Assembly: GCA_022567875.1 (NCBI GenBank)
Contig: JADFGB010000005.1
Coordinates: forward strand, 1 to 16,752
DNA: 16,752 bases
Direction of reading: 5' to 3'
Source: Bacteroidota bacterium
Lineage (GTDB): Bacteria > Bacteroidota > Ignavibacteria > Ignavibacteriales > Ignavibacteriaceae
Shown in pieces: positions 7,159 to 14,192 of this stretch. Position 1 is the first letter of the stretch. Each line of letters starts with the position of its first letter. The translations under genes and the position numbers were made by a program. The notes below the pieces were generated by a model, which was not told where the DNA came from, did no database searches, and saw only the letters and a program-made list of their open reading frames with translations.

Positions 7159-10100
7159 ATGCACATTGATAGATTTTTTACTCAGGCAGGAAAAGATCCT
7201 TTTTCATCTATAGAGTTTGTAAAAAGAACATCTGAAATTAAAAACCCAAACGGAACTATAGTTTTCCGTATGGAAAATGTTATGGTACCGTCAACTTGGT
7301 CACAAGTAGCTACTGATATTATTGCGCAAAAATATTTTAGAAAAGCAGGTATACCAAAATTAATAAAGAAAAATAAAGAAAAAGGTATTCCCAATTGGCT
7401 GCAACCTTCAACTGCGTATTTGCTAAAAATTGGTCAACTTCCTGAAGACGAAAGATTTTCAACTGAAAATGATGCTCGTCAAGTTTTCCACAGATTAGCC
7501 GGCTGTTGGACGTACTGGGGATGGAAAGGAGGATATTTTGATATAGAAGAAGATGCCAAAGCTTTTTATGACGAACTGATGTTTATGTTAGCCAAACAAT
7601 TTGCTGCACCCAACAGTCCGCAATGGTTTAATACAGGACTGAACTGGGCTTACGGTATTTCAGGTCCTGCTCAGGGCCACTATTATGTTGATTATAAAAC
7701 CGGCAAACTTACTGCATCAACTGATGCTTATACACATCCGCAACCTCACGCGTGTTTTATTCAATCCATTAAAGATGACCTTGTAAATGAAGGCGGTATA
7801 ATGGATTTATGGGTACGTGAAGCAAGACTTTTTAAATATGGCTCCGGAACAGGTTCAAATTTTTCCGGCATAAGAGGAAAAGAAGAGCCATTAAGCGGTG
7901 GAGGTAAATCATCTGGTTTGATGTCTTTTTTGAAAATTGGTGACAGATCTGCCGGCGCAATAAAATCAGGCGGTACAACAAGAAGAGCAGCAAAAATGGT
8001 CACTGTAGATTTAGATCATCCTGATATAGAAGAGTATATAAACTGGAAAGTAATTGAAGAACAGAAAGTTGCTTCAATGGTTACAGGCTCAAAACTTTGT
8101 AATTACCACCTTAATGAAATAATGCAAGCTTGTTATGCAGAACATCCTGAAAATGACCGCTTTAACAAAATGGTAAACCAGAAATTAAAAGCAGCTGTGT
8201 TAGAAGCAAGAAAAGTTTTTATCCCAAAAAATTATATTGAAAGAGTAATCCAATTAGCAAAACTCGGTTTTAAGTCTATAGAATTTCCGGTTTATAATAT
8301 AGATTGGACATCTGAAGCTTATTTAACTGTTGCAGGACAGAATTCAAATAACTCAATAAGAGTTACCAACAAATTTATGACTGCTGTTTTAAAGGACAGC
8401 GACTGGGAACTTTATTGGAGAGTTGAAAAAAGAAAAGCAAAAGAAGAAAATAGAAAACCCGAAGCTTGTAAAACATTGAAAGCTACAGAACTTTGGGACC
8501 AAATTGCTTATGCGGCGTGGTCTTCTGCTGACCCAGGTATTCAATATCATACTACAATAAATGAATGGCATACCTGTCCCGAAGGTGGGGAAATAAAAGC
8601 TTCAAATCCATGCAGCGAGTATATGTTTTTGGATGACACTGCTTGTAACCTCGCTTCATTGAACATTGTAAAGTTCTATAATTATGAAACTCATGAATTT
8701 AATATTCCAGAATTTAGGCATGCAACAAATATATGGACGATAGTACTTGAAATTAGTGTTCTTATGGCTCAATTCCCAAGCAAAGAAATTGCTCAATTAA
8801 GTTATAATTACAGAACTTTAGGTTTGGGTTATGCTAACCTGGGTTCTCTACTTATGGTTAAAGGTATACCTTATGATAGTAACGAAGCATTTGCTATTTG
8901 CGGAGCTATTACCTCAATTATGCATATGACTGCTTATGCAACATCTGCAAAAATAGCAAAAGACCTTGGTACTTTTACTAAGTATGAAGAAAATAAAAAA
9001 CACATACTCAGAGTTATAAGAAATCACAGAAGAGCTGCATACAACGTACCTAAAGAAGAATATGAGAAACTTAGTATTTTCCCAATGGGCATAAATCCAA
9101 ACTACTGCCCTTCTGATTTATTAAAAGCCGCAAGAGAAGATGCTGACAAAGCTTTAGAACTTGGTAATAATTATGGTTTTAGAAATGCCCAGGTTACTGT
9201 AATTGCTCCTACCGGAACCATAGGATTGGTAATGGATTGTGATACAACAGGTGTTGAACCGGATTTTGCACTTGTCAAGTTCAAAAAACTTGCCGGAGGT
9301 GGTTATTTTAAAATAATAAATCAATCTATTCCACCTGCCCTAAAAATATTGGGATATAATCAAGATCAAATTAATGAAATTGTAAAGTATGCAAAGGGTA
9401 CAGGAAGCATTGAAGGATGTCCTTATATAAATCCTGAGACATTAAAAGCAAAAGGATTTACAGATATTATATTAAGTAAAATTGAAAAGTCTTTACCTTC
9501 TTCGTTTGATTTAAGTTTTGCTTTTAATTCTTTTACTGTTGGTAAAACATTTATGATTGAAACATTGGGTCTTGATAAGGAAAAAATTGAAAATTACAAT
9601 TTTAATCTTTTAACAACTTTAGGTTTTTCAAAACAAGAAATCGCATCTGCTAATGATTATGTATGCGGAACAATGACTATAGAAGGAGCACCTTTCTTAA
9701 ATACAAAACATTATCCTATTTTTGATTGCGCTAATAAATGCGGTAAAAAAGGAACCAGATTTATACGTTCAAGTGCACATATAAAAATGATGGCAGCAGC
9801 ACAACCCTTTATTTCGGGTGCGATATCAAAAACAATTAACCTGCCTAATAGTGCAACGGTTGATGATATTAAAAAAGCTTATATGGAATCCTGGAAAATA
9901 GGAATTAAAGCAAATGCTCTTTACAGGGACGGCTCAAAACTTTCCCAACCATTAAACACAATAAGTGATGAAGAATTAGAAGAGCTACTCGAAGATAAAG
10001 AGAACAACGATATTGTAAAATATGCTGAAAAAATTATGTACCGTTATATAGCCAAAAGAAAAAAATTACCGGACAGGCGTACCGGCTACACTCAAAAAGC

Positions 10101-10734
10101 TAAAATAAATGGACAATCAATTTTCATAAGAACAGGCGAATATGATAATGAACAAATCGGTGAAATTTTTATTGATATGCATCGTGAAGGCGCAGCTTTC
10201 AGAAGCTTGTTAAACTGCTTTGCAATTTCAATATCTTTGGGCTTACAACACGGTGTTCCTCTTGATGAATTTGTTGACGCTTTTGTATTTACTCGTTTTG
10301 AACCAAGCGGTATGGTAACAGGAAACGCAAAGATAAAGATGACAACTTCTGTTATTGATTATATTTTCAGGGAATTGGCTGTAACATATCTCGGTAGAGA
10401 TGACTTAGCACACGTATCCCCCCACGAAATTGATCAAAAAGTTTCTCCTGGTATTGTACAAAATCTGGATGATGATAATGGAAGCACTAATCTTAAAATT
10501 CCAAAGAAAGTTATACTGGACATGGAAGGAACATCACCTAAAGAACATATCAGTGAAAGCAACATAAATTTATTCGATCAATCAGAAACTTCTGCATTAA
10601 TTACAAAAGTTCAAACAGCAATAGAACAAGGATATACAGGTGATATTTGTACAGAGTGCCAAAGCATTACAATGGTTAGGAACGGTACTTGTTTAAAATG
10701 TATGACTTGCGGCTCAACTTCAGGTTGCAGTTGA
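7159..10734 (+). CDS. nrdJ: vitamin B12-dependent (class II) ribonucleotide reductase
   Basis: Adenosylcobalamin-dependent enzyme that reduces ribonucleotides to deoxyribonucleotides, independent of oxygen. At 1191 residues it is the long class II form. The active site is complete: Asn483, thiyl-radical Cys485 and Glu487 in NPCSE, with the redox pair Cys199 (PHACF) and Cys496 (TACNLASLN). The APTGTIG loop lies near residue 690. The barrel ends around 930 and a TSCPD-type domain follows (about 980-1090, with [21 protein letters not shown]). The tail carries a cysteine cluster: Cys1164, Cys1167, Cys1178, Cys1181, Cys1184 and Cys1190, probably a metal ribbon or the site that passes electrons from thioredoxin. 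No intein is seen. GGAG precedes the ATG. It stands alone, with no nrdAB or thioredoxin beside it and no cobalamin riboswitch. Confidence 0.96.
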   Translation: MHIDRFFTQAGKDPFSSIEFVKRTSEIKNPNGTIVFRMENVMVPSTWSQVATDIIAQKYFRKAGIPKLIKKNKEKGIPNWLQPSTAYLLKIGQLPEDERFSTENDARQVFHRLAGCWTYWGWKGGYFDIEEDAKAFYDELMFMLAKQFAAPNSPQWFNTGLNWAYGISGPAQGHYYVDYKTGKLTASTDAYTHPQPHACFIQSIKDDLVNEGGIMDLWVREARLFKYGSGTGSNFSGIRGKEEPLSGGGKSSGLMSFLKIGDRSAGAIKSGGTTRRAAKMVTVDLDHPDIEEYINWKVIEEQKVASMVTGSKLCNYHLNEIMQACYAEHPENDRFNKMVNQKLKAAVLEARKVFIPKNYIERVIQLAKLGFKSIEFPVYNIDWTSEAYLTVAGQNSNNSIRVTNKFMTAVLKDSDWELYWRVEKRKAKEENRKPEACKTLKATELWDQIAYAAWSSADPGIQYHTTINEWHTCPEGGEIKASNPCSEYMFLDDTACNLASLNIVKFYNYETHEFNIPEFRHATNIWTIVLEISVLMAQFPSKEIAQLSYNYRTLGLGYANLGSLLMVKGIPYDSNEAFAICGAITSIMHMTAYATSAKIAKDLGTFTKYEENKKHILRVIRNHRRAAYNVPKEEYEKLSIFPMGINPNYCPSDLLKAAREDADKALELGNNYGFRNAQVTVIAPTGTIGLVMDCDTTGVEPDFALVKFKKLAGGGYFKIINQSIPPALKILGYNQDQINEIVKYAKGTGSIEGCPYINPETLKAKGFTDIILSKIEKSLPSSFDLSFAFNSFTVGKTFMIETLGLDKEKIENYNFNLLTTLGFSKQEIASANDYVCGTMTIEGAPFLNTKHYPIFDCANKCGKKGTRFIRSSAHIKMMAAAQPFISGAISKTINLPNSATVDDIKKAYMESWKIGIKANALYRDGSKLSQPLNTISDEELEELLEDKENNDIVKYAEKIMYRYIAKRKKLPDRRTGYTQKAKINGQSIFIRTGEYDNEQIGEIFIDMHREGAAFRSLLNCFAISISLGLQHGVPLDEFVDAFVFTRFEPSGMVTGNAKIKMTTSVIDYIFRELAVTYLGRDDLAHVSPHEIDQKVSPGIVQNLDDDNGSTNLKIPKKVILDMEGTSPKEHISESNINLFDQSETSALITKVQTAIEQGYTGDICTECQSITMVRNGTCLKCMTCGSTSGCS

Positions 10735-10757
10735 TATCAAATAAAAAAAGAATAATT

Positions 10758-10791
10758 AAGAATTAGTAAATTTTAAAATTTACTAATTCTT
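10758..10791. terminator. perfect 34-bp palindrome between convergent genes (bidirectional terminator)
   Basis: AAGAATTAGTAAATTTT (10758-10774) is followed directly by its exact reverse complement (10775-10791). It lies between the ends of nrdJ (+) and the NlpC/P60 gene (-). On the minus strand it is followed by a T-rich tract (rc of 10741-10750, seven T in a row). The NlpC/P60 stop codon at the palindrome centre and its last five codons are part of the structure. Confidence 0.8.
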
Positions 10792-11444
10792 CTTCCTCCC
10801 ATATAACGACCTGAATAATAAGAAGATGTTATAGAAGAAATTGTTACTCCCTTAGATGAACTTGCGTGGGCAAATAGGTTGTCACCTAAATAAATTCCTA
10901 CGTGACCGGGTTTAACAGTTCTTCTAGTATCAAAAAATACAAGGTCACCAAATTTTAATTCTTTTTTCTCATTAATGTCTTTACCCTCTTTATATTGTTC
11001 TCTTGCTGTTCTATTTAGTCTAACAGAAATGGCGTTTTTAAACATAGTTTGAGTAAAAGCTGAACAGTCAATTCCATTCTTGGAATTACCTCCAAATTTA
11101 TAAGGGGTATTCATATATCTGATTATCTCCATCAGCATTACTTCTTTTGATTTTAAACTCCCTGAAGATTTATTAATAGGAGTTTTAATCTTTGTAAAAA
11201 GAAAATCAATATCTACTTTTGTGTCGTCAGCCGGTGCAATATCAGGATCATCGGAAGTAAATCTGATATTACTTTTTGTGTTTTTTTCTTTGGGGTTGTT
11301 TTTATTATATCTTGAAGAATTAGAACTGGCAGCACACCCAGAATACAAGAATAAACTTACCAAACAAAAAGAAAATAGTAAGAAGAATTTGTACTTCTTA
11401 TTTTTACCCCAGGTAAATTCTAAGATTTTTACTTCTTGATGCAT
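10773..11444 (-). CDS. NlpC/P60 family cell-wall hydrolase, lipoprotein
   Basis: A 223-residue predicted lipoprotein of the NlpC/P60 papain-like family, which cuts peptide bonds in peptidoglycan stems, often gamma-D-glutamyl-diaminopimelate. The N-terminal hydrophobic segment (about 19-35) ends in the lipobox LYSGC with Cys37 as anchor. After a linker rich in Asn, Lys and Asp, the catalytic domain (about 103-223) shows Cys127 in GIDCSAF, His181 in PGHVGIYLG and third residue His193 in LFAHASS. The only usable start, ATG 11444, lies inside the sigma-factor gene and gives a 41-bp overlap and an unusually long n-region of about 18 residues. A non-ATG start cannot be excluded. It is last in the sigma/EutN block and ends in the palindromic terminator. 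Confidence 0.88.
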   Translation of the reverse strand: MHQEVKILEFTWGKNKKYKFFLLFSFCLVSLFLYSGCAASSNSSRYNKNNPKEKNTKSNIRFTSDDPDIAPADDTKVDIDFLFTKIKTPINKSSGSLKSKEVMLMEIIRYMNTPYKFGGNSKNGIDCSAFTQTMFKNAISVRLNRTAREQYKEGKDINEKKELKFGDLVFFDTRRTVKPGHVGIYLGDNLFAHASSSKGVTISSITSSYYSGRYMGGRRISKF

Positions 11445-12258
11445 GTCTTAGTCTGCGAATAGCTTTTTCTTTTATTTGTCTTACTCTTTCCCTGGTTAAA
11501 TTAAATCTTTCCCCAATCTCTTCCAAAGTTAAAGAGTGCTCCTTCTTTAGCCCATAATAAAGTTTTATTACTTCTGTCTCACGTTCAGATAAACTGGATA
11601 AAGCTCTTTCAATTTCTGATTTTAAAGATTCATTCATTAGAGAATCATCAGGTTCCGGTTGATGCTCATTTTCAATTACATCAAGAAGACTGTTATTTTC
11701 ACCATGTACAAAGGGTGCATCAACTGAAATATGACGTCCTGATATTTTTAAATTATCCGAAATTTCACCTACATCCATTTCAAGTTCATTTGCTATTTCG
11801 GATGCACTCGGTTCTCTTTCAAATTCTTGTTCAAGATTGCTGTAGGCTTTACCTATTTTATTTAGTGCCCCAACTTTATTAAGAGGCAGCCTAACTATTC
11901 GGGATTGTTCTGCCAACGCTTGAAGTATTGATTGCCTTATCCACCAAACAGCATAGGAGATAAATTTAAAACCCCTTGTTTCATCAAATCGTTTTGCTGC
12001 TTTAATCAAACCTAGATTACCTTCATTAATTAAATCTCCCAAAGACAGCCCTTGGTTTTGATATTGTTTGGCCACACTAACTACAAACCTTAAATTGGCT
12101 TTAGTTAATAACTCTAATGCAGATTGGTCCCCTTTTTTAATTTTTATGGCTAATTCAATCTCTTGTTCTGCAGTTAAGAGGTCTACTTTACCAATTTCCT
12201 GTAGATATTTATCAAGAGATTGACTCTCTCGGTTAGTAAATTGTTTTGTTATCCTCAA
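11404..12258 (-). CDS. rpoD: primary-type RNA polymerase sigma factor (RpoD/SigA family)
   Basis: A 284-residue sigma70 factor lacking region 1.1, close to the size of the housekeeping sigma of Bacteroidota and Chlorobiota. Region 1.2 starts at [15 protein letters not shown] (9-23). Region 2 includes [17 protein letters not shown] (54-70), [18 protein letters not shown] (75-92) and [14 protein letters not shown] (102-115). Region 3 spans about 126-200. Region 4 carries the helix-turn-helix [20 protein letters not shown] (243-262). The start is TTG 12258-12256 with GAGGGA about 8 bases before it, and it reads directly into the conserved [11 protein letters not shown] terminus. Whether it is the essential housekeeping sigma or a close group 2 paralogue cannot be told from one gene. 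It follows the second EutN gene by 23 bp, an unusual neighbour. Confidence 0.92.
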   Translation of the reverse strand: MRITKQFTNRESQSLDKYLQEIGKVDLLTAEQEIELAIKIKKGDQSALELLTKANLRFVVSVAKQYQNQGLSLGDLINEGNLGLIKAAKRFDETRGFKFISYAVWWIRQSILQALAEQSRIVRLPLNKVGALNKIGKAYSNLEQEFEREPSASEIANELEMDVGEISDNLKISGRHISVDAPFVHGENNSLLDVIENEHQPEPDDSLMNESLKSEIERALSSLSERETEVIKLYYGLKKEHSLTLEEIGERFNLTRERVRQIKEKAIRRLRHASRSKNLRIYLG

Positions 12259-12281
12259 AAATAATCCCTCAATAAATATTT

Positions 12282-12545
12282 TTAAGTGTTTATAGAATCT
12301 ACAATACCAACAATAGAAGCATCAATGGGAGCCATATCTACAGGCAATGGAATAACTGCTTCAGATGCGGTTATATAAAAAATAGTTTCACCTGTTCCGG
12401 CACCAACAGTATCAACAGCAATTATTGGATCTCCTACATTTTCATTTTGTGCATTTATTGGTTGTACAAAAAGCATTTTAAAACCTTTTAAAGTTTCATA
12501 CTTTCTTGTAGCCCAAATATTGCCTATTACTTTGCCTAAAAACAA
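12282..12545 (-). CDS. EutN/CcmL family microcompartment vertex protein (second copy)
   Basis: An 87-residue protein of the EutN/CcmL (Pfam 03319-type) family, whose pentamers cap the vertices of bacterial microcompartment shells. The hallmarks are present: MFLGKVIG at the N-terminus, the [10 protein letters not shown] strand, [21 protein letters not shown] (residues about 43-63), and the closing [10 protein letters not shown]. It starts with TTG 12545-12543; an in-frame stop lies two codons upstream, so no other start is possible. No Shine-Dalgarno is visible, and the start codon falls in a 7-bp inverted repeat (12541-12571). It lies 34 bp after the first EutN copy and 23 bp before the sigma gene. 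Confidence 0.9.
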   Translation of the reverse strand: MFLGKVIGNIWATRKYETLKGFKMLFVQPINAQNENVGDPIIAVDTVGAGTGETIFYITASEAVIPLPVDMAPIDASIVGIVDSINT

Positions 12546-12571
12546 TTTTTTACTTTTAAATAATAATTGTT
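12541..12571 (-). promoter_or_regulatory. inverted repeat covering the start codon of the second EutN gene
   Basis: On the minus strand AACAATT (12571-12565) can pair with AATTGTT (12547-12541), which contains the TTG start codon. The spacer is 17 nt. The stem is A/T-rich and weak, but there is no Shine-Dalgarno to compete with it. It could lower translation of the second copy relative to the first. Confidence 0.25.
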
Positions 12572-12579
12572 AAAAAAAA

Positions 12580-12876
12580 TTATTTTTCCTGTTGCTCTAT
12601 AAAATCCTTAAGCGGTACATCAAGTTTATCAACTATCGCCATTATAACAGCATCAACAGGTTTATTTTGAGTGAAGTGGGTTTGCCTGGATGAACTACCT
12701 GTTGCAACAAGCACTACTTCTCCCTCGCCTGCACCAACGCTGTCAACCGCAACTACAAAATTATCTTTTTCATTTAATTCAAGATCAAGATGGCGTACTA
12801 TTAAAAATTTTGCTCCGACAAGATTTTCATCTTTGCGAGTAGACCAAACTGTTCCTATTACTTTTCCTAAAAACAA
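12580..12876 (-). CDS. EutN/CcmL family microcompartment vertex protein (first copy)
   Basis: A 98-residue paralogue of the neighbouring vertex protein. It begins MFLGKVIGTVWSTRKDENLVG and carries the family core AVDSVGAGEGEVVLVATGSSSRQ (about 43-65) and VDAVIMAIVDKLDV near the end. Compared with its partner it has a longer C-terminal tail (about 88-98, LKDFIEQQEK) that may form a helix. The start is TTG 12876-12874 with AAGGAAGAG about 9 bases upstream. It is the first gene after deoB on this strand, with a 93-bp gap holding a candidate promoter. Two different vertex proteins side by side without any hexameric (BMC-H) shell gene in the window suggest a satellite locus, with the rest of the shell elsewhere or outside the window. 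Confidence 0.92.
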   Translation of the reverse strand: MFLGKVIGTVWSTRKDENLVGAKFLIVRHLDLELNEKDNFVVAVDSVGAGEGEVVLVATGSSSRQTHFTQNKPVDAVIMAIVDKLDVPLKDFIEQQEK

Positions 12877-12921
12877 ATTAAAAACTCTTCCTTTATTAAT
12901 TCTTAAAACTTATTAGCGTTA

Positions 12922-12950
12922 AATTTAGTTTGATGATGATTAAGATACAA
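12922..12950 (-). promoter_or_regulatory. candidate promoter of the EutN-sigma genes
   Basis: On the minus strand TTGTAT (12950-12945) and TAAATT (12927-12922) are 17 bp apart, weaker than the other two promoters called here. The spacer contains ATCATCAAA, the 9-mer that also makes up the direct repeat upstream of the ABC promoter. Confidence 0.3.
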
Positions 12951-12969
12951 GTATATTTTTTTATAATTA

Positions 12970-14136
12970 TTAAATTGAGTTTAAAAAACTTTCCCCTTTT
13001 AGAGAGTTATCAATTGTAAAAAAATCAGCAACAGTTTTACCAACATCTGAAAAAGTTTCTCTTACACCTAAATTATTACCTTTTTTGTTTTTATTTAAAA
13101 CAATTAAAGGTACAAATTCTCTGCTATGGTCTGTGCTTGGTGTTGTTGGGTCATTACCGTGATCAGCAGTAATCAGCACTATATCACTTTCATCAAGTCT
13201 TGATAAAAAGACAGGCAAAAAATTGTCAAAATCTTTTAATGCTTCATAAAATCCTTTTGGATTATTCCGATGCCCATAAAAGACATCAAAGTCCACTAAG
13301 TTTGCAAAGATTAAACTTTTAGACACTTTGCTTGTGTACTCAAGTAGTTTCTCACAGCCCTCTGCATTTGATTTTGTTTTTTCATTTATGTTTATGCCAC
13401 GATAGTTAAAAAGATCGTTTACTTTTCCAATTGCAATAGTATTGATATTGTTTTTTTGCAGATAATCTAATATTGTATCCTGAGGCGGGTTTAGTGAATA
13501 ATCTTTTCGGTTTGAGGTCCGTGTATAATTTCCAGATTTTCCTATAAACGGTCTTGCTATTACTCGACCTACCACTAATGGCTCGGTTAATACCTCTTCC
13601 CTTGTTATTGAACATATTTCATATAATCTTTCCAATGGAATAACTTCTTCGTGCGCAGCAACTTGAAAAACAGAATCAGCGGAAGTATAAATTATAGGAT
13701 AACCTGTTGCAATATGCTCATCTCCCAATTCTTCTATTATTTCTGTACCGGAAGCAGCTTTGTTACCCAAAAAACCTTGACAGTAGGTCTTCTTTAAAAA
13801 CTTGTCTGTCAAAATTTTTGGAAAACCATCAGGAAAATATGAAAAATTCGTATCAACATACAATCCCGATATTTCCCAATGCCCTGTAATAGAATCTTTA
13901 CCTTTTGATATTTCTTTCATCTTACCGAAAGAAGCTATCGGATTTTCTATTTTGTTTACTCCTTTAAAATTTCCAATATTACCTAAACCCATTTTTTCAA
14001 GATTTGGTAAATTTAAACCACCAACAGACTCTGCAATATTTGAAAGTGTATTGCTCCCTGTATCACCGTATACTGCTGCGTCTGGTAACTCACCTACACC
14101 TACACCGTCAAGAATAATTATAAAAAAATTTTTCAT
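12970..14136 (-). CDS. deoB: phosphopentomutase
   Basis: Mn-dependent enzyme of the alkaline phosphatase superfamily that interconverts (deoxy)ribose-1-phosphate and (deoxy)ribose-5-phosphate, linking nucleoside phosphorolysis to sugar-phosphate metabolism. At 388 residues it has family length. The metal and catalytic set is complete by comparison with characterised phosphopentomutases: Asp10 in ILDGVGVGELPDA, phosphorylated Thr84 in SITGHWE, Asp284 and His289 in VDFDVFYGH, Asp325 and His326 in TADHGND, and His337 in STDHSRE. There is no clear Shine-Dalgarno before the ATG; two TATAAT-like hexamers lie in the 56-bp gap upstream. Its product deoxyribose-5-phosphate is the substrate of aldolase DeoC, which yields acetaldehyde, a known microcompartment intermediate. 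This makes the EutN genes next door noteworthy. Confidence 0.95.
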   Translation of the reverse strand: MKNFFIIILDGVGVGELPDAAVYGDTGSNTLSNIAESVGGLNLPNLEKMGLGNIGNFKGVNKIENPIASFGKMKEISKGKDSITGHWEISGLYVDTNFSYFPDGFPKILTDKFLKKTYCQGFLGNKAASGTEIIEELGDEHIATGYPIIYTSADSVFQVAAHEEVIPLERLYEICSITREEVLTEPLVVGRVIARPFIGKSGNYTRTSNRKDYSLNPPQDTILDYLQKNNINTIAIGKVNDLFNYRGININEKTKSNAEGCEKLLEYTSKVSKSLIFANLVDFDVFYGHRNNPKGFYEALKDFDNFLPVFLSRLDESDIVLITADHGNDPTTPSTDHSREFVPLIVLNKNKKGNNLGVRETFSDVGKTVADFFTIDNSLKGESFLNSI

Positions 14137-14192
14137 GCAAATATTTTTATATGTGATTATAAATGAATTATAAAAGTACTAATTATTGATAA

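Noticed and set aside
7182..8571. Three minus-strand frames inside nrdJ (7182-7394, 7761-8003, 8389-8571)
   Set aside because: All are antisense to an uninterrupted ribonucleotide reductase and show no protein family traits.
7159..10734. Intein in nrdJ
   Set aside because: Ribonucleotide reductases often carry inteins, but the frame here runs without splice-junction motifs or an endonuclease domain; the extra segment near 330-395 is normal in long class II enzymes.
11221..11439. Plus-strand frame opposite the N-terminal part of the NlpC/P60 gene
   Set aside because: Complement of the signal peptide and linker; no independent start signal.
12671..12916. Plus-strand frame opposite the first EutN gene
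   Set aside because: Ser/Thr/Pro-rich shadow of the conserved glycine/valine core; the EutN frame has clear family motifs.
13406..14173. Frames in and opposite deoB (13406-13615 minus, 13707-13889 plus, 13802-14173 plus)
   Set aside because: deoB is full length with all metal ligands, and these frames have no support beyond being open.
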